From: Halorubrum sp. Hd13 | Lineage (GTDB): Archaea > Halobacteriota > Halobacteria > Halobacteriales > Haloferacaceae | Reading direction: 5' to 3' | DNA length: 47,629 nt | Assembly (NCBI RefSeq): GCF_002252755.1 | Contig: NZ_NHOY01000028.1 | Coordinates: 1 to 47,629, forward strand | Shown here: positions 41,353-47,271 of the stretch, in pieces | Numbering within the stretch: position 1 is the stretch's first letter | How the letters are laid out: each line of letters opens with the position of its first letter | Position numbers and translations under genes: made by a program | Notes under the pieces: generated by a model | Database searches by the model: none | The model's input: the letters and a program-made list of their open reading frames with translations, nothing else | Told to the model about the DNA's origin: nothing

Positions 41353-41371
41353 TGCGTGCATCAAGTGCACG
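41353..41371. repeat. Perfect 7-bp stem-loop
   Basis: GCGTGCATCAAGTGCACGC forms a 7-bp perfect stem with a five-base loop between the LURP-one gene and element E3. No U-run follows on either strand, so it is not a typical terminator. Confidence 0.3.
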
Positions 41372-41407
41372 CCGATAACAACCGTTCAGCCGTGTTTAGA
41401 CGCTACC

Positions 41408-41709
41408 GGCTCTGTTGAAATCCCATTTTTCAGATACATTCTCACTTGAAACAGCCAGTCGCTGAAGACTGCGCACTGAATGGTTCTGAAATGAGGGGCC
41501 CCGAGTCAGTATCTTCTTGATGCTATATCCTCGAAAGCAGGTATGGTCGGTATAGGGACTATTATTATCGCAATTACGTTCGTCGTCGCAATGGTGGTGA
41601 CTCTGGGTCTACTACTGCGGTTGTTGAAAGACGCTGATGGTCTATGATTCAGCTGTACTGACCGCGACCGGGGCAGAATATATCACTTTCTGAGGATTTC
41701 AACAGAGCC
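41408..41709. mobile_element. 302-bp MITE-like element E3 with 8-bp target duplication
   Basis: Starts GGCTCTGTTGAAATCC (41408-41423) and ends GGATTTCAACAGAGCC (41694-41709), a perfect 16-bp inverted repeat. ACGCTACC flanks it on both sides (41400-41407 and 41710-41717). The left 70 bases match the ends at 45883 and 46033; the right 55 bases match those at 31534-31587 and 46615-46670. It has no transposase. Between the ends lies a 34-codon ORF for a hydrophobic peptide. It must have been moved in trans. Confidence 0.85.
41543..41647 (+). CDS. 34-aa single-span membrane peptide carried by E3
   Basis: ATG at 41543 to TGA at 41645-41647 encodes MVGIGTIIIAITFVVAMVVT followed by LGLLLRLLKDADGL. 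There is one long hydrophobic helix with a short charged C-terminus. A codon-phase argument is not possible at this length, but the ORF fills the only non-terminal part of the element. No family recognised. Confidence 0.45.
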   Translation: MVGIGTIIIAITFVVAMVVTLGLLLRLLKDADGL

Positions 41710-41879
41710 ACGCTACCGATTACGTAGGTTAGCGTTTATGTTGAATGAACAGGACCGGTCTATGAGAGCCCCTCTGTTCCATTTCGTTTTCGGATAGCGG
41801 CCGTTTCGTCCGATCGACACCGGTCTAAACAAGGCTGGGCCTGAGCAAGAGATATACCATCCACGATTGATCTGGGCGT

Positions 41880-42314
41880 ATGGAAGTTGCCCTCCGGACC
41901 GCACTACTGGGAAGTGACCAGAAGCGATCGTTACAGGGAGTTCTCACAGCGGCGGGAGTATCTGTGCTCGTTCTAATTATTCCGTTCCTGCCGCTTGCTG
42001 GGGGTGTAATCGTTGAGCCAGGTTTTGTGATAGTCGGATTCGGGCTGGCAAGTTGGTGGGCCTATGACAATAGTGGGCTCGCAATCAGCGTACTCCTGAT
42101 ATTAGCACCGGTGATAGCTAGACTGACATACTACTGGTGGCTCTACCGCAACCAGCCATCCCCAGTCGCACTCCCATTGTCATTCGACGGAGTCGGCGCG
42201 TGGAAGATGTGGATTCCGTTGGGCCTATTACTTGGGATACTCGCATTCGGGGTCGGCGTTATCGTCCGCCGGGGCCGCCAAGTCACTGCGGGAGAATCCA
42301 ATACGGTTGCCTGA
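41880..42314 (+). CDS. Four-span membrane protein, unknown
   Basis: A 144-aa protein (MEVALRTALLGSDQKRSLQG). Hydrophobic segments: VLTAAGVSVLVLIIPFLPLA, GGVIVEPGFVIVGFGLASWW, LAISVLLILAPVIARLTYYW and WIPLGLLLGILAFGVGVIVR, with a short polar tail. The end of the first segment plus the EPGFVIVGFG turn resembles other small haloarchaeal membrane proteins. Neighbours are element E3 upstream and the frameshifted lipoprotein downstream. No enzyme motif is visible. Confidence 0.65.
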   Translation: MEVALRTALLGSDQKRSLQGVLTAAGVSVLVLIIPFLPLAGGVIVEPGFVIVGFGLASWWAYDNSGLAISVLLILAPVIARLTYYWWLYRNQPSPVALPLSFDGVGAWKMWIPLGLLLGILAFGVGVIVRRGRQVTAGESNTVA

Positions 42315-42702
42315 GTATCAACCAGACCGGCACGAAACTAAGCATTCGTCCGTATACGTGCCCCAAGCCTTGTTTAGACGCGGTGGAGATCGTCCGCTAC
42401 GGCCGATGTCTACACAGCGAGAGCTGGTCGAGAGGCGCTCAGGGACTGGTTCTGTTCGCCCTGCGTAGCCACTAACCGAGGCGTTCAGGAGCGTCTACAC
42501 AAGGCCCGTGCCCCATATTCAGTAGCGTTCACGTGATCCCCTCAGTTTCTGTCAATAGCAACGTGCGAAATATAGAGCGTCGATCCAGCAGAGCGACCTC
42601 AGTAGTTCGAGTCCGCGAGGAGGGGCCCACGGAATAACTGAGAACTACCTCAACGAACGATGACCACTGTGTATGAAGACATTTACTGCCCGGTTTGGAG
42701 TC
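42315..42702. other. Intergenic region without a supported gene
   Basis: About 390 bases. Open frames on both strands are short and Arg/Cys-rich. AATATAGAGC near 42569 and AGTATGAAGA near 42670 are AT-rich spots near the lipoprotein start. No mobile-element end or RNA gene is visible. Confidence 0.3.
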
Positions 42703-42708
42703 ATGGAT

Positions 42709-43130
42709 ATGGAGAGACGGCGATATCTGCAGGCAATCGGGGGATGTTTCGGTGTCGTTTCAATATCCGGGTGCACAGAGATTCTTCCGGGTAGCAATCA
42801 AGAATCCGAGTACCCGGGGGGAACGCTCCTCGTCGAGAACACAGGAAAAAAAACGCTGTCCCAGTCTCGGTAGAGACGAACTTGAATCAATACGACGCCT
42901 CACTTGATACCGAGATCGCCGCCGGAACGACGGTCGTTCGTCCTGAGTTCGTCACTGCTAATCAGGGTGAAATCGTTACTCTTGTCGCTCAGCTCGGTTC
43001 GACAGGGGACGCTATACGATTCCAGTTCCTCCCAGCAGGCGGAGAAGATACTCCGCCAGAAGTAGCGCAACTCACGGTCGAGAACGCCGTCAAGGCAAGT
43101 GCGACTTGGACTGCGACAAGTGGAAGGTGA
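42709..43130 (+). pseudogene. Lipoprotein gene with frameshift at an A8 run
   Basis: From ATG 42709 the frame reads MERRRYLQAIGGCFGVVSIS then GCTEILPGS, a twin-arginine-like start and a lipobox SGC. It continues to LLVENTGK, where eight A residues near 42842-42849 shift the reading: one frame stops at TLSQSR (42873), while the other resumes with NAVPVSVETNLNQYDASLDT and runs to TGA at 43130 as a beta-rich domain (TTVVRPEFVTANQGEIVTLV, IRFQFLPAGGEDTPPEVAQL). Without the shift it would be an about 140-aa lipoprotein. The 3' end touches hairpin element D, so the tail may also be altered. The shift could be mutation, sequencing error or slippage. Confidence 0.6.
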
Positions 43131-43545
43131 CCTCCTCCTCGCCGTAAACGGAGAGGGAGGGGAGCTCCCTCAGGCAGTCGGGCTACGCCCGACGACGGCG
43201 AGGCTTCCCACGGCACTACACCGCTGGGGTGGGATATTTGCTGGTTCACGGCCTGTCGGCATGACAGGCCGATGGCGGGGCCACACCGCCGTTACTCCTA
43301 TCCCGGCAGGGGACTCGGAGTTATCTTGACCGAGACACCACAGCGGTTCGAGAGTGTGTCTCGAACGTTCTGGGCCTCGGAGTCCCGATATTGTGCATTT
43401 GAGTGGGCGGTGTGACCGCCTCGGTGTACGTCATGCTACGATACACTGTTAGTTAAATATACGTATTGTTGCTGAACATAGGTTGTGGAGGCGTTGTCGG
43501 ATTCACGCCCGCCGTGAACGGCGGGACTCTCTCCTCGAAGAAAGA
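43127..43545 (-). repeat. Hairpin-rich IS200/IS605-derived element, copy D
   Basis: Begins GGTGACCTCCTCCTCGCCGT and continues with stems GTCGGGCTACGCCCGAC (about 43178-43194), GCCTGTCGGCATGACAGGC (about 43252-43270), GGCGGGGCCACACCGCC (about 43275-43291) and GGGCGGTGTGACCGCC (about 43405-43420). The right end is TGTCGGATTCACGCCCGCCG, TGAACGGCGGGACTCTCTCC (43495-43534). GGCGG-loop-CCGCC followed by GTTACTCCTATC is shared with copies A and B. The CCTGAAACTCCC block at the end of A and B is missing, so D is a third, divergent member. Confidence 0.5.
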
Positions 43546-43627
43546 TAGATCGGTCCCCACCCATCGCTAACTCGCTGCGTACACGGCCTGTATGCAGACC
43601 GGGCCGCCCGAAACAGTCGAGTTTTGT

Positions 43628-43690
43628 GGCATTATTGAAGCCCTCAACAGGTGATACACTCTGACCCGGCCGTGGTCAATACAAGGGATA
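43628..43690. repeat. Solo end of the GGCTCTGTTGAAATCC family
   Basis: GGCATTATTGAAGCCCTCAA, CAGGTGATACACTCTGACCC and GGTCAATACAAGG are a decayed version of the 55-base end. It faces the 3' end of the lipoprotein gene 44086-43727, the same arrangement as at 36708. No opposite end is identified. Confidence 0.5.
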
Positions 43691-43726
43691 CAGATACGAC
43701 CTCCCAGAATGGTAGTCGGTTGAGCG

Positions 43727-44086
43727 CTATCGGGTTTCGAACGACACCCCGTCGGGACCGAGAGCGGCATGGATAACAACGGATTCATCGACAGAGACGG
43801 TCGTTTCGCCGCCGGTGTTCGCCTCTTGAGCCGTGATCTGAATACGATACTCGCCAGATTCGTCAACCGGATACGAGAGCGCCGTCGTTTCCTCGGCTCC
43901 GAGCGAGCGGTCCGTACGCATGACCACCCGCATATCCGATGCTCTGGTGATATCGATATTAACGGTTACCCGCTGATTCAACTCGTTGTCGATCACCAAG
44001 TTCGGACCTCCCAACTCCAGACATCCGGCAACTCCCACGAGAGACGCTCCAACGGAGGCAAGCATCTGTCGCCTAGTGGAGGGCAT
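43727..44086 (-). CDS. Tat lipoprotein, beta-rich
   Basis: A 119-aa protein; ATG 44086 (MPSTRRQMLASVGASLVGVA) is used rather than the GTG at 44128. A TRRQML twin-arginine motif and a lipobox VAGC give a lipidated mature protein from the Cys. The mature domain has LVIDNELNQRVTVNIDITRA and YRIQITAQEANTGGETTVSV, similar in build to the secreted protein at 36863. The gene sits between a decayed family end (43628) and the target-duplicated element E4 (44130). Function unknown; a small surface-associated ligand-binding protein is plausible. Confidence 0.75.
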   Translation of the reverse strand: MPSTRRQMLASVGASLVGVAGCLELGGPNLVIDNELNQRVTVNIDITRASDMRVVMRTDRSLGAEETTALSYPVDESGEYRIQITAQEANTGGETTVSVDESVVIHAALGPDGVSFETR

Positions 44087-44129
44087 ACAGGCCAGTTCAA
44101 AACGCATCACTAATGCGTTTTGCTTCACG

Positions 44130-44519
44130 GGCTTTGTTGAAATCCTCAGCAGGTGATACGTTCTAAACTAGCTTCGGTCAGTATAAGAAAAGGTCGCATC
44201 AACTCGCGTCATTTGGATCAAAGGCGTAGTAAACGACAGCCATTGTGATTCCCATCAATACTGGCCCAAAACTTCCATCACCCGACAGTAGGAGCCTAAC
44301 AGCAAATACACCCACAGCGGAGACGAGGCCAACGAGGAGGGCATAAGGAACACGAGATAGGCCACGTACGCAATCGTCAAGCCGCTGGTACAGACCCCGC
44401 AGAGTATCCATACCACAATCACCGTGGATGGGTGAATGTGTCTTTCGTTAGAGATACATTCTTTGGGGAACAGGTTTTCAGGCAAGAACCTGTCTGAAGG
44501 GGAGGATTTCAACAAGACC
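44130..44519. mobile_element. 390-bp MITE-like element E4 with 8-bp target duplication
   Basis: Left end GGCTTTGTTGAAATCC (44130-44145), right end GGATTTCAACAAGACC (44504-44519), 14 of 16 bases inverted-identical. GCTTCACG flanks it at 44122-44129 and 44520-44527. The left sub-terminal part (CAGCAGGTGATAC, CGGTCAGTATAAG) is the reverse of E3's right end, and the right one (GGCAAGAACCTGTCTGAAGG on plus) is the reverse of E3's left end, so E4 is the same element in inverted orientation. It carries a 70-aa membrane protein instead of a transposase. Confidence 0.83.
44199..44411 (-). CDS. 70-aa two-span membrane protein carried by E4
   Basis: MDTLRGLYQRLDDCVRGLSR starts at 44411. Hydrophobic stretches VPYALLVGLVSAVGVFAVRL and FGPVLMGITMAVVYYAFD are joined by LLSGDGS. 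The charged N-terminus (ten charged residues in twenty) should stay inside. The gene fills the centre of the element and its 3' end faces the GGTCAGTATAAG inner boundary, as in other copies. No known family is apparent. Confidence 0.6.
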   Translation of the reverse strand: MDTLRGLYQRLDDCVRGLSRVPYALLVGLVSAVGVFAVRLLLSGDGSFGPVLMGITMAVVYYAFDPNDAS

Positions 44520-44713
44520 GCTTCACGATTTAGTGGATGGCACTCTGGCGGAGAGCAACCATCGCAATCAGGCCATTCGCATGCCCTATCTAACAGTTAA
44601 TTTAGTAAATATCTAAGCGGAAATTTGTTAAGAACGATTCTATGACAGGCTTTATTGTAAGTTCAGTTGTATCGAGTTGGCATCACCACCGGTAGTAGTA
44701 CGCATGTTTCCAG

Positions 44714-44920
44714 TCATGAACGATACCACCTGGGATTCCATTTTTTTATGACAAGAGTTGTAGCCGTTGCCACGGCGACACTCACAAGTAACACGATAAT
44801 AGCGTTTGTCCATCGCTGTATTCCGGTCAATCCAGTTCGATACCAAGCGAACACGGCGAAGGTGATGCCGATAACTGTGATGCTTGCAATCTCATCTCTA
44901 CTCAAGCCAGCCCTTATCAT
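44714..44920 (-). CDS. Small two-span membrane protein (68 aa)
   Basis: The ATG at 44920 (MIRAGLSRDEIASITVIGIT) overlaps the TGA of the upstream gene (ATGA), so the two are translationally coupled; the ATG at 44959 is therefore not the start. Helices IASITVIGITFAVFAWYR and AIIVLLVSVAVATATTLVIK are separated by TGLTGIQRWTN, with a positive C-terminus (KKWNPRWYRS). Coupled pairs of small membrane proteins often form complexes, but there is no direct evidence for that here. Confidence 0.62.
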   Translation of the reverse strand: MIRAGLSRDEIASITVIGITFAVFAWYRTGLTGIQRWTNAIIVLLVSVAVATATTLVIKKWNPRWYRS

Positions 44921-45123
44921 GGTCCTCCATCTGAATATACGCGGCTGTATAGCGTCCATCCGATGGCCGAGACCGCGACGATGATGCCAATAACCGCAGG
45001 GATAGTGTTCGCAGAGCCGTTGAACGACCAGTCAAAAATCAAATAACCGATGACGGCAATCAGCGCGACGATAGTCCCGATGGCTCTGATCGCTGGTGAA
45101 TCCGAACGACCACTACCAGGCAT
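44917..45123 (-). CDS. Small two-span membrane protein, first of a coupled pair (68 aa)
   Basis: ATG 45123 (MPGSGRSDSPAIRAIGTIVA). Two helices: IRAIGTIVALIAVIGYLIFD and NTIPAVIGIIVAVSAIGWTL, with an FNGSAN loop between. Its stop overlaps the next gene by four bases. Equal length of the two products (68 aa each) and similar layout suggest an ancient duplication or a heteromeric pair. Function unknown. Confidence 0.6.
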   Translation of the reverse strand: MPGSGRSDSPAIRAIGTIVALIAVIGYLIFDWSFNGSANTIPAVIGIIVAVSAIGWTLYSRVYSDGGP

Positions 45124-45360
45124 ACCTGATTGACATCTGCACACGGTATTAAATCTAGGAGTTACCAGTCCTGAAACGTCGCTACGATAACTAACTAATT
45201 TTATGACACGCTGCACTGCAACATATACACTGTGTATGCAGCAAGCCCTTGGTAAACTATCAGCGACAGAGGTTTACAACAAATTCAAATGTTGTTATTC
45301 AACCACAACCAAGTATGACTCACGATCAATCGATCTGTTGGCAACGTAAACTTGTTCGGT

Positions 45361-45630
45361 TCAAACTGTGGCTATTTGCGTGAGTAATCCGACAGCCCAG
45401 AGTAACAAGCCAGAGATCAGGAGATACGTTAGCGGGTTATACTCACTGACGATTGGATTCTCCTCATACCGTGCCAATCCGTAGAGACTAGTCAGTAACA
45501 AAAATAAACCACCCGCCAGCTGTAACACAGTTCCGATGGTGAATCGTAACTCTCCACCGACACTGACCTGAGCTAACAACAAGACACTGACAAAAAAGAA
45601 GCAGAGAGCGACTAACCTAGAGGGGTTCAT
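45361..45630 (-). CDS. Three-span membrane protein (89 aa)
   Basis: MNPSRLVALCFFFVSVLLLA begins at 45630. Helices: LVALCFFFVSVLLLAQVSVG, FTIGTVLQLAGGLFLLLTSL and YLLISGLLLWAVGLLTQIAT, with a short loop GLARYEENPIVSEYNPLT of mixed charge. It has no motif. It is another member of the unusually dense set of small membrane proteins in this region. Confidence 0.6.
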   Translation of the reverse strand: MNPSRLVALCFFFVSVLLLAQVSVGGELRFTIGTVLQLAGGLFLLLTSLYGLARYEENPIVSEYNPLTYLLISGLLLWAVGLLTQIATV

Positions 45631-45689
45631 AACCGCGAGTTACACTCCACGACCGGTATATTTACTGTTTGAACACTACGATCACGCAC

Positions 45690-45790
45690 ATAACGCCCAA
45701 TTGGGCGGTAAATCATACGGCCAGCGCTGGATGGACGAGACTGTCGTTTCAATCATCAAACTGCGACCACTATTCGAGTGGCCAAATCAA
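45690..45790 (+). pseudogene. Possible IS5-type transposase fragment
   Basis: One frame reads HNAQLGGKSYGQRWMDETVV then SIIKLRPLFEWP. The YGQRWMxET pattern parallels LYGQRSQSETVNS in the transposase at 35141 (Y-x2-R-x3-E). Only this piece is left, with no surrounding frame. Confidence 0.3.
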
Positions 45791-45882
45791 CCGAGGAGAC
45801 GTCACGCAGCGGTTGTGAGTGGGCCGGGGGCTTTCGACACTTACTGACCGAATAGCGCGGTCAAAGCAGATTCATCTCACTT

Positions 45883-46032
45883 GGCTTTGTTGAAACCCTA
45901 TTCTTTAGACATATTCTCGCCTGAAACAGTCGGTCGATGAGTGCTGCGAACATATCGATCCTGCGCTCAGTCATCTAAGGGGTCGCCACCTAATGTATGC
46001 GACTACTCCAAGAAGAGCGATTAGAACGGACA
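45883..46032. repeat. Solo left end followed by 3' part of a tiny membrane ORF
   Basis: GGCTTTGTTGAAACCCTATT, CTTTAGACATATTCTCGCCT and GAAACAGTCGGTCGATGAGT match the left ends of E3 and of 46033. Beyond it, on the minus strand, codons from 46032 down to TGA at 45971 read LSVLIALLGVVAYIRWRPLR, the C-terminal part of a small membrane peptide that seems to be interrupted by the next element (see the interrupted-ORF finding). Confidence 0.5.
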
Positions 46033-46177
46033 GGCTCTGTTGAAATCCTATTCTTCAGATATATTCTCGCCTGAAACAGCCGGTCGATGAGAGCTGCGTA
46101 TTGACCACTGAGAATTTGTACTGACACAGATGGCGTGTCACAACATCTGTTACGGTGGAGAGAGAATGTAGGGTGAG

Positions 46178-46501
46178 ATGGCAACAAACAACGACAAAAT
46201 CCAGTTCCGGGGGGAAACTGAGAAGAAGGCGACTCAAATTGTCGATCAGATGCGTCTTGGTGGGATCAACGTTAGTGAGCTTGCTCGACAGGGTCTTCAA
46301 GAAAAACTCCGAGAAGTACTCTCGGACGAGGAGAAGATCACTCTCCACCAGCGATACAAGCACGGAGAGCTCTCTGAAGAAGTTGCGGAGATTCTTCTTG
46401 GTGATTCCTTGGAAGAAATTGAGCGGGAGCGGGAAGCCTTCGAGGAGGCTGCGGAGCTTGATACGAGTGGCGTTTCCAGAAGTGAAGATGGTGGACAATG
46501 A
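46178..46501 (+). CDS. VapB-like antitoxin
   Basis: A 107-aa acidic protein (MATNNDKIQFRGETEKKATQ). The N-terminal part IVDQMRLGGINVSELARQGL resembles a ribbon-helix-helix DNA-binding unit, and the rest is a highly charged helix (EIERERE, EEAAELDTS) that would wrap a toxin. I recall such proteins in haloarchaea before PIN-domain genes. The stop at 46501 overlaps the toxin-like start at 46488 by 14 bases, which is standard for these pairs. Because the toxin is cut, the antitoxin stands alone. Confidence 0.62.
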   Translation: MATNNDKIQFRGETEKKATQIVDQMRLGGINVSELARQGLQEKLREVLSDEEKITLHQRYKHGELSEEVAEILLGDSLEEIEREREAFEEAAELDTSGVSRSEDGGQ

Positions 46502-46622
46502 TGTCCGTCATCCAGTTATCGTTGATATAGCTGCACTAATCGCTGCCGCGAACACGGCTCGCTGGTCTCGATTTGCGGGCAATATCCAGCTGACGACGAC
46601 TACTACTGTTAATCTGTATTGA
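46488..46622 (+). pseudogene. N-terminal fragment of PIN-like toxin
   Basis: From ATG 46488 the frame gives MVDNDVRHPVIVDIAALIAA, ANTARWSRFAGNIQLTTTTT and VNLY, then a stop inside the right end of E5. VIVDIAALIAAANTARW matches the start of VapC-type PIN proteins (IVDTSALIA), where the first catalytic Asp lies in the V-D segment. PIN domains normally need about 120-140 residues, so this is truncated and presumably not toxic. Confidence 0.6.
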
Positions 46623-46670
46623 CCGTAATCGGAGCAGAACATATCACTTGCTGAGGATTTCAACAGAACC

Positions 46671-46960
46671 AGATGCTTAGAAACTTAATCATCGTTCCGT
46701 TCACCCAAACGGATACTGGCCCACGTTGTCTGAGTCGTCTAAACAGCCTCGATTTTGTTTATTCAAGATCAGATCTCCCCAAAATCCATCTTAGATATCA
46801 GTTGGTAATATATTTGGAGAGAGCTTTTGAGAAACTGGGTCGGTAGTTGAGAGATTGAGTGGGGAGTTTATATGATGTACTCCGACGGGATGGAAGATTG
46901 TTTCACCCACTCAGTCGACTGAGATACAGATGCAGTGCGAGAGAGATATAATAATTCACG
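46671..46960. other. AT-rich intergenic region before integrase
   Basis: About 290 bases with no supported complete gene. On the minus strand, just beside E5, an ATG reading ATG ATT AAG TTT CTA AGC ATC may be the 5' part of the tiny membrane ORF whose 3' part is at 45971-46032. AGATATAATAATTC at about 46946-46959 is a likely promoter element for the next gene. Confidence 0.35.
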
Positions 46961-47233
46961 TTGCGCAGAAACAGCCCCCCACCCCACGACCGAAGTTCAG
47001 CGCCAGATGATGAAGGAAACACAGGAACTACAACTGAAATTGACAGCGCAGAAGTTGCTGCCCTACTTGATGAGGTTGCACAGAACGACTTGTTTCCCCT
47101 AACTCCAGAAGAAGGCCTTGAGATGTACAAGCAGGTTCGAAAAGATGAGTTGACAGACTCAACAATTCGGACACAAGATTCGCGCCTCAGCTACTTCATA
47201 AAGTGGTGCGATGAAGTGATAGTGTTCAGATAA
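46961..47233 (+). pseudogene. Tyrosine integrase N-terminal fragment, cut by IS6-type element
   Basis: A frame from TTG 46961 (no ATG or GTG nearby) reads RRNSPPPHDRSSAPDDEGNT, VAALLDEVAQNDLFPLTPEE, GLEMYKQVRKDELTDSTIRT and QDSRLSYFIKWCDEV. The segment LTPEExLEMYxxxRxDELxxSTIRxxxSRLxxFxxWCDE is the SAM-like core-binding domain of haloarchaeal XerC/phage-type integrases. The catalytic domain is absent; IVFR and a stop come from the adjacent IS. It supports the view that this is an integrated mobile region. Confidence 0.68.
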
Positions 47234-47271
47234 GGATTGAAAAGTGAGGCGGGTCGTTTTCAAAGTGATCT

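Larger units (their letters stand above)
46033..46670. mobile_element. 638-bp element E5 carrying an antitoxin and a cut toxin
   Basis: Left end GGCTCTGTTGAAATCC (46033) and right end GGATTTCAACAGAACC (46655-46670), 15 of 16 bases inverted-identical. Sub-terminal sequences of both ends match E3. The 8-bp flanks AACGGACA and AGATGCTT differ, so no target duplication is visible; either it was lost or the ends come from two copies. The cargo is an antitoxin-like gene (46178) and the first 44 codons of a PIN-like toxin (46488). Confidence 0.7.

Noticed and set aside
41353-41371. Stem-loop as transcription terminator
   Set aside because: No T-run follows on either strand, so only the hairpin itself is reported.
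47215-47270. GGCTCTGTTGAAATCC-type end for the IS6-type element
   Set aside because: The sequence before the IS6 transposase does not contain this repeat, so the passenger elements are linked to the IS5-type transposase instead.
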